DNA of 64,000 bases from Nectonema munidae (Eukaryota > Nematomorpha > Nectonematoida > Nectonematidae): positions 434,001 to 498,000 of the forward strand of contig JAUIRK010001021.1 of NCBI GenBank assembly GCA_030549495.1, in the 5' to 3' direction. Positions 59,101 to 64,000 of this stretch are shown piece by piece. The position numbers were made by a program, and so were the translations under genes. Position 1 is the first letter of the stretch. Each line of letters opens with the position of its first letter. The notes beneath the pieces are model-generated. The model saw only the letters and a program-made list of their open reading frames with translations. It did no database searches and was not told where the DNA came from.

Positions 59101-62100
59101 AATAAAGGTTGAAAAAGTATAAGAAATGACGAGAATAAAAGTTAAAATTATGTTGTACTGTGATATAAATCGCTTTTCCCAAGATTATGGGAAAAAAACT
59201 GCCATTTTAAGCCGTGGGGTAGCAAATTTTTAATATGTATGAGACAGCACAACAGGTCAATTTGATCTTTGAATAATATTAATTGTTTAAAACAAATTTC
59301 TCAGGAATCAAAGAAAATTATATCTATTCAAATATCGTGCCTTTTGGTAAAATCGCTAGCTGCATCTTTTGATACCATTTTCATGATAGATATCCTCTCA
59401 TGTCAAAAACTGCCAATCAAAGAAAAAATTAAACTTTTTCAACAAGATGTTGTCATTATCTGTAGTTGACCTCATAACTAAGTGTCTATATGATAAAGTC
59501 CCTTGATAATAATTTGTATTTATACATAAAGTTTTGAACGCATAGCACTTTGTACATTTAATTTTATCAATAAACATTTTTTAGAAAATGTCAATCAAAA
59601 TTTTTATTGATGATAAATATATCATCTTAAAAATAAATTAACTCAGCTTTTGCATTTTTACGCTTTGAAAATGTCTGAAAGTGTCAATCAAATTTCTGTT
59701 TTTTAACAAATTAACCGCGTCGATTTCATTTCTAGGCTCAGTTTTCGCATTTATTTTCTGAAAAGATGTCAAAAATGTTTCCAAATTTTTTTCTTCAAAT
59801 TTTAAATATAATATCCGTTTTTACCAAATCGATCTTATTGTTTTCATTTCTAGACTCAATTTTCGTTTCATTTTCGTACTCCATTTTGAGCAAGACGGTT
59901 AAAAATATCTGATTGTGTCAATTGAATTAGTGATGTATTCCTAAAAATCACTTTTTTCCAAAAAATAATTTCGGTCTAATTTTTTCGGAAAGTCGTTATA
60001 TAATGGTTATATAGTACATATGTATAAATGTTTCTGTAATGTTGGCTTATTATACTTTCAAATCATTTTGAGTATGAAATATTTATTTAGAAAAAGAAAA
60101 ACAATAACACATTGTAAATTTTTTTGAAGGTGAGTATCAGAAAAAGAAGTGACCTGAAAAAAAGTGAAAAAGAACGTGTGATCAAAAGAAAACTTCAATA
60201 GTAACTCCTAGGGCTCTACTTTTAAATCTCCGATATAGTAGTTTTATGAAGTTTTACATAATTTTAAGAAGTATATATCTTAACTGAATGAAGGATCTAG
60301 TACAGTGGTTCCCAACCGTGGGTCCATGGACCCCTAAAGGTCCATGGAAGAATTTCAAGAGGTCCATGGAAATTCTACTTCAAACTACTTATGAGGAATC
60401 TCCTTTTATACTTCTATTTTCCAAATCAATATAAATATATATATTTGAGCTTTTTTAAATAAATATTTTCTTCCCTTTTTTAAAGTTTCATATTTTGAAT
60501 GTTTATATATGCTTTTTATTAGTTACAATATTTTTGAAAAATGTATATTTTAATTGGAAAAAAATTTTATTCACATTTTATGTCAGACTTTACGATTTTT
60601 CTGATTTCATATGAATAAGCATACGATTAAATCAGATGACTACAATGATTTTTTGCATAAAAATCTTTGATTAATTTTGTTGGCTCAAACTATTCAGTTG
60701 TAGGGGTCCACAGGAAAAAAGTGACTGAAAAAGGGGGAACGGGATAAAAAAGTTTGGGAACCACTGATCTAGTATGTTCCAATGAACTAGGAAGTGGTAA
60801 GATGATTTAATATTGGGTGTTTCAAAAAAGAATATGGGAAAATTTTCAATCAGTCAGAGTTATCAAAACTGTCATAGATTTCAATATGGAAAGATTTAAT
60901 CGTTATCAAGATAATTTTTTATGAATTAAATTTGTCCATCTATTTCCTTTTGCGTGAAAGCGAGAGTCTTTTAGACAATGAAGTGGACAACATTTTGTAA
61001 TTGAACAATGAACACCACGAATCATTTCATGACGAAAACAACTTTTGAACTGGGATTGCTGAAATATTTAGACTAAATACTTGCTCATATCACCTAATAA
61101 TAAATCAAATGATACTTATAAAAAAGCCTAAGATCATCCAAAATATTCTTTAATTGGAAAGCTTTGAGATCGAACTTTATGCTTTGAGAGTATTTCAATT
61201 TTTACTTTTAAATTGTCTTTTTTTAGTTCGAAATTGTCTTTTTTCAATTCTAAGTTGTCTTTTTTAAGTCCTAAATTGTCTTTTTTCAATTTTATTTTGT
61301 ATTTTAGAATTTATTTTAGTTTAGACTTTAAAAAAGGGAAATTAAAATTGAAAAAAGGCAAATTAGAATTGAAAAAAGGCGAACTAAAAAAAGATAAATT
61401 AGAACTTAAAAATGGTATAATATCATAAACCCTTAACCATGAAAGTTAAGTGAATATCGAAAATAACAAACTCGGAAAGTATTTTTTCATTGAAAATCTT
61501 ATAATTTCAATTTATTCATGTCCATGAGAATATTAGTTTAAAAATTTTTAATTGTATAGAATTTTAAATTTGTCAAAAAAAATCAATACTTTTATTTGTA
61601 ACTTACGTATACTTGCTATTATTTTTATATCATCAACAAAAGTTTGTACTCATAAATGAAAAGATACACACTTCAAATACCGTTTTCATATAGCGACCAA
61701 AAAGATTTAGTATTTCAACCCAAATTTGAGTCGGAGCACTTCGTGAAGAAACATTGATTTTATCAGTCAATATCTCATGTCTCTAAAAAAAACAATATGC
61801 TTTTAAACTGAATAAAAACAGATTTTATTTTCTCTTTGGTTGATTATTTTATTTATATATATCGTACTTCTAACCAGAGCCCGCGCTACCAATTAAATTT
61901 TGGGGCACAATTATTTCTTAAGCCCCCCCCCCCCTCTCAAAAGCTAATTTTCAAGCTCCCATAAAAAAAATTCACTACCCTAAAAAAATATGACAAACAT
62001 CTAGCATTCATGCAACTTTCTTTGAAAATGTAATCTTTATAGATATGGCTTGACAGATACAACATATGTTTTCTTTTCGCCTTGAAGCAGATTAATCTGA

Positions 62101-63810
62101 TAGTTCAAAAATTAGCGCCCCAACGAACCCCCCCCCCCACCTTAAAATTTTTGCTTAGCGCGAACACTGCTTCTAATCCAACTCCTCACACCAACAGTCT
62201 GCCGCCTCCTATAACTCCACTCAATGAACCTTCCTTCATATTTTATCTCTCATTAAACCTAAAACAGTTCTCTTTTCCAACCAATACATATAAACAACTT
62301 CTAAAGATCACTCTCCTATTCATCCTTTGTTTAATCCCCTTCAGCGTTCTACTAATTCCGTTTCAAACCATTTTACAACTTCTACCACATACTCGTGGAG
62401 TCGAAAATTCATGTGACTTGAAAATCAATTTCATTTTTTTGTTAAAGTTTTTTCAAAAAAATTTTGTTTCAACTAAGAAGGCTTTTAGAGAATTTTTATT
62501 CATATGAATATTATCGAGAGCCCTATACATGAGTGGCTTTGGGTACACGAATAAATTTGCCATCTTCCACGAACTTTAACTAGATTTAACTAAGTAAATA
62601 TAACATTTCGCATTGTAAATTCGCAAATTGAACTAGAAAGTTTGAAATATGTCGAAATAAAATATGAATTTACTTTGGAAAGGGAATTTGAAAGTCATTT
62701 AAGAATTTTTGAAATGTGTTTGCTTTCAAGAACGTAAAAGAAATACTGTTGGTGGTTGAAAACAATGCACACATTGTTCTAAAGCGAAGTAAGCAGGCGG
62801 AACACTTCAAACAATCGCGGAAGAAAAGGCTTTACAAAGTCTTCATAGAACCATTATTACACACTAATACAGCAATATACTTATATATATATATGTGTGT
62901 GTAAGATAATATTCATTTTCATTAATAGTATAATTTAACGGAAATTTTCAAGGCTAACCAATGAAAACCAAATGTTTTTCCACCTCCAAATGCTACTCAT
63001 AGTCGCATATACTCCATCTTGTGGAATGCTTGGAGAATGGAAAAAGGAAGCAAGACTTGAGAAAGAATCCTCTCTTGACAAGATGTCTGCATGGGTTTAA
63101 GAAAATAGGAGTTTGTTACTTTGTTGTTCACCCATTCATATACTCCTCTAGATGATATAGATATGAAAGCGTCTACTATTTATAAGTTATTTTCTCACAA
63201 TGCATACGCATACTATTTAGTAGATTATTCGTGTAATTATACTCTTTAGAGGCTTTCTATGGGACAAATATATATAAATAAACAATAGGCTCATTTGTTT
63301 TGGGGGTTTCCTAAAAAGTTCGGAAATCTAAGCTTCACTGCACAAAGACAGAGAAATTATGTTTGGATAGATTTTAATTTTTTTTTTATTTTTGACATAA
63401 ATGAAAATACAATATTTATTCGCTATTTGACAGGGTTTCAAAACCAACATGACAGCAAAAATGACATGAATTATTGAACCAGAAATTTAAAGGATCATAT
63501 CCGTTGGTGACACTCAAAATTGGCAGAATCCTATAGTCATTATAAAGTGAAAAAACTTACTAGAATTTTGATGAAATCTGTTATTTCCAGAAATATAGTG
63601 GAAGCTTGAAACACGGCTCCAGTAGTTATCGAGGTAATGTTTGGAACTAGGCGACACTCCGGCATGTGAAGAAGATTGAGGAAGAAAAGATTTCGGAGAA
63701 GCTCTTTGCTGCCAATTCACTTTATTTCTCGGAGAGTGGATTTCATCTTCAACGAAGGAAGCATTTGTGTAGGAAACATTTTGAATCATTTTGACCAATG
63801 CGACTCTATG
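47066..63810 (-). CDS. Predicted two-pass membrane protein with proline-rich tails, partial gene (7 exons seen)
   Basis: Exons on minus, in order: 63810-63561, 58314-58067, 52591-52414, 51971-51801, 50267-50147, 49430-49326, 47198-47066. Each has GT-AG borders and all joints are in frame, giving about 400 residues. N-terminal part is soluble with HYLDNYWSRVSSFHYISGNN and, across a joint, SKPPAYKDICGMKEK. Helix 1 is MKFLMCFGICFGLGLIIISI plus GMLLIL; helix 2 is LGALIAFFSLACYYTLIW; the loop between them has about 20 residues. The C-tail holds FDNPPPSYSVAT and Ser/Pro/Thr-rich and His/Asn-rich runs, and ends KQFTIL. The PPAY and PPPSY motifs could bind WW-domain E3 ligases (inference). I do not recognise the family. 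The 5' end lies beyond the window. Confidence 0.6.
47867..48519. mobile_element. hAT MITE, 653 bases
   Basis: Ends CAGTGTTTCCCAACGTGG and, inverted, CAGTGATTCTCAACATATT. Flanks CTCTATAG and CTGTATAA match at six of eight positions. The ends continue into GGGGTCCAC-type sequence, as in the copies at 58870-58988 and 60303. Confidence 0.8.
48520..49325. other. Membrane-protein gene, part of last intron
   Basis: AT-rich, no feature seen between the hAT MITE and exon f. Confidence 0.5.
49326..49430 (-). CDS. Membrane-protein gene, exon f
   Basis: Acceptor ctgtttaag. Encodes SEQRNLPPNSPMVSTNSRPR and SLTPSTSPTSLKNKR. The donor is gtttat, weak in the intron part but preceded by AG. Without splicing the frame continues FIKFIHYFT and stops (TAA at 49297-49295), an alternative end. 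Confidence 0.55.
50147..50267 (-). CDS. Membrane-protein gene, exon e (PPPSY tail)
   Basis: Acceptor aactttag, donor gtaaga. Encodes SFSKSWNFDNPPPSYSVATA and KTSISHPIVITSQLPTISH. Phase 2 in and out; the joint with exon d makes LSSFSKSW. Confidence 0.65.
51117..51136. repeat. (GAAA)n microsatellite
   Basis: AAAGAAAGAAAGAAAGAAAG run next to a GC-richer segment (51060-51115) holding GAACCCCGAAAAACTGACGG, perhaps a transposon remnant. Confidence 0.7.
51801..51971 (-). CDS. Membrane-protein gene, exon d (membrane helix 2)
   Basis: Acceptor ctttttag, strong donor gtaagt. Encodes LGALIAFFSLACYYTLIWKG, AKLCFQFPYFLSYSNMCHGN and SYLDNLPINTRLSPFL. The first 20 residues form a hydrophobic helix followed by a Lys. 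Confidence 0.65.
52414..52591 (-). CDS. Membrane-protein gene, exon c (membrane helix 1)
   Basis: Acceptor attttag. Encodes NCEKKDGSMKFLMCFGICFG, LGLIIISIGMLLILKCSKKF, NEFAYFTIESPYVAITSVA. The donor is gtacca, as in Tolloid exon 4, and gives phase 1 to fit exon d. If unused, the frame ends four codons later (TAG at 52402-52400), giving a short isoform with one helix. Confidence 0.6.
53622..54188 (+). mobile_element. Short non-autonomous Helitron, 567 bases
   Basis: Starts TCTATATTATAATAAGC directly after A and ends ACGGGACCGGCTAG directly before T: the TC...CTRR borders and A/T insertion site of Helitrons. Before the 3' end lies a string of GAGCGAAGCGAGAAAC repeats. An inverted copy of that terminus (CTAGCCGGTCCCGTCGTCG) lies about 100 bases inside, so the end can fold into a large hairpin. 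The middle has three 94-base tandem repeats. It encodes no protein. Confidence 0.85.
53666..53880. repeat. Tandem repeat inside the Helitron, three units of about 94 bases
   Basis: Units begin at about 53666, 53761 and 53854 with GAAGCATTCT(C/G)ATTGGTTG and include TGTTTTGTGTGT, TGTGATGAGTTCATATATCT and GTGTCGCT. Spacing is 93-95 bases. Confidence 0.85.
55377..55535 (+). repeat. tRNA-derived SINE
   Basis: A 70-base tRNA-like head (A-box-like TTGGCTCAGATGATGG, B box GGTTCGATTCC) is followed by a short unrelated body (GATATAAGCGGTACATCAG) and an A-rich tail (near 55508-55530). Head, body and A-tail fit a tRNA-derived SINE better than a working tRNA; no CCT acceptor pairing or tidy anticodon arm was found. 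No clear target duplication. Confidence 0.6.
56028..56046. repeat. (TA)n microsatellite
   Basis: GTATATATATATATATATAA run. Confidence 0.8.
56375..56730. mobile_element. hAT-like element end, truncated
   Basis: CAGGGCTTCTCAAACTTTTT then ACGCTAGGGCGCACCTATG is a typical hAT terminus with a GGGCGCAC motif repeated shortly after. The right limit is a guess; no inverted partner was seen. Confidence 0.5.
58067..58314 (-). CDS. Membrane-protein gene, exon b
   Basis: Acceptor aatttag, donor gtaaga. Encodes PPAYKDICGMKEKNGALATG, NAMINKPCTTNLTGFRLTSS and SALRRSYTEAINNRINN. Phase 1 in, phase 0 out; the split codon joins exon a as lysine before PPAY. Confidence 0.65.
58870..58988. mobile_element. hAT MITE right end, truncated
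   Basis: AAGGGGTCCACAAAAAAAT, GAAAAGGGCCCATAAAAGA, then TTGAGAATCACTG, closely like the right end of the MITE at 47867-48519. The left part was not found. Confidence 0.65.
59585..59945. repeat. Diverged tandem repeats, about 115-125 bases
   Basis: Segments near 59645, 59735 and 59850 share TTTCATTTCTAG(G/A)CTCA, GTTTTCGCATTT and GTGTCAAT(C/T)(A/G)AAT cores. Divergence is high and borders uncertain. Confidence 0.4.
60303..60766. mobile_element. hAT MITE with perfect 8-base target duplication
   Basis: Inverted ends CAGTGGTTCCCAACCGTGGG and CAGTGGTTCCCAAACTTTTT; flanks ATCTAGTA at 60295-60302 and 60767-60774 are identical. 464 bases, non-coding, with GGTCCATGGA repeated near the left end. The exact duplication suggests a recent insertion. 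Confidence 0.92.
61205..61415. repeat. Palindromic minisatellite of 21-base units
   Basis: The left half repeats AAATTGTCTTTTTTCAATTCT-like units (about five), the right half repeats the complement, AATTGAAAAAAGGCAAATTAG-like. The whole can fold into one long hairpin with a loop near 61300-61330. Translated on plus it gives LSFF.SKLSFF then KLELKKGKL-type repeats, probably incidental. Confidence 0.85.
61875..62169. mobile_element. hAT-like MITE with poly-C tracts
   Basis: Left CAGAGCCCGCGCTACCAATT, right inverted CAGTGTTCGCGCTAAGCAAA. Flanks CTTCTAAC (61867-61874) and CTTCTAAT (62170-62177) match at seven of eight positions. Two poly-C runs lie near 61922 and 62127. Related ends occur at 2015 and 27992. 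Confidence 0.8.
63561..63810 (-). CDS. Membrane-protein gene, exon a
   Basis: Acceptor attcttag, donor gtaagt. Encodes KMIQNVSYTNASFVEDEIHS, PRNKVNWQQRASPKSFLPQS, SSHAGVSPSSKHYLDNYW and SFHYISGNNRFHQN. Polar, soluble, Ser-rich. Starts in phase 0, ends in phase 1, so at least one exon lies further right. Confidence 0.65.
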
Positions 63811-64000
63811 CTAAGAATGGTGTTTAAATTTTAGAATAAGAGTCAGGTGATAAAAGTACTGTGAGGACTTTTCATCAGAAAGGTTAAATTTGTCCGCTTT
63901 TGACACATATGAACAAAAAACGGGAAGATAAGGGAACAAAATACTCTTCAAAATATTACTCAGGCCATCCTTATTAGACTGATAAAAATTCATTTTTGTG

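Larger units (their letters stand above)
58315..63560. other. Membrane-protein intron a-b
   Basis: 5.2 kb with hAT MITE pieces (58870-58988, 60303-60766, 61875-62169), diverged tandem repeats (59585-59945) and a palindromic minisatellite (61205-61415). From 62180 to 63560 an open proline-rich frame (62082-62507) looks like chance, and nothing else is supportable. Confidence 0.55.

Noticed and set aside
61213-61428. Lys/Leu-rich open frame
   Set aside because: It is just the translation of the palindromic 21-base minisatellite.
62082-62507. 141-residue plus-strand open frame
   Set aside because: Begins inside a poly-C MITE and is composed of Pro/Thr/Leu-rich low-complexity sequence; no domain, no splice support.

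Overview
AT-rich eukaryotic DNA, most likely from an arthropod. Genes are intron-rich: some introns are only 55-61 bases, others reach about 10 kb. The large introns are packed with DNA transposons (hAT, Merlin, MULE-like, Helitron, piggyBac-like MITEs). I could not fix the species. The transposon mix is common in crustaceans, arachnids and hemipterans, and that is inference only.

The main gene runs on the minus strand from about 41.77 kb down to base 86. It is a complete Tolloid/BMP1-type metalloprotease. I traced 16 coding exons by translation, GT-AG borders and phase; every junction is in frame, and the product is 983 residues, very close to human BMP1 (986). Order: signal peptide, short propeptide with a furin-type site (RKRTKR), astacin catalytic domain ([13 protein letters not shown] and SIMHY), CUB1, CUB2, EGF1, CUB3, EGF2, CUB4, CUB5. 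Such enzymes work outside the cell, trimming procollagens and BMP antagonists of the chordin/Sog type.

A second minus-strand gene enters from the right edge (63.8 kb) and ends near 47.07 kb. Seven phase-compatible exons give about 400 residues with two predicted membrane helices and proline-rich tails carrying PPAY and PPPSY. I do not recognise the family, and its 5' end lies outside the window.

Region by region: 0.1-4.4 kb, last Tolloid exons and hAT relics in intron 15. 4.4-15.3 kb, exons for CUB2 to CUB5 and both EGFs. 15.3-24.9 kb, intron 8, with a Helitron relic, a possible small secreted-protein exon behind a TATA box, two hAT relics on opposite strands and a gene-sized repeat-family ORF. 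24.9-33.4 kb, propeptide, catalytic and CUB1 exons with MITEs between them. 33.4-41.7 kb, intron 1, with a GC-richer MULE-like relic and a Merlin element (889-base inverted repeats) inserted into a small hAT element, both with target-site duplications. 41.8-47 kb, intergenic hAT relics and a piggyBac-like MITE. 47-64 kb, the membrane-protein gene, with hAT MITEs, a short Helitron, a tRNA-like SINE and a palindromic 21-base minisatellite in its introns. No CRISPR array, rRNA, convincing free-standing tRNA or retrovirus-like element was seen.
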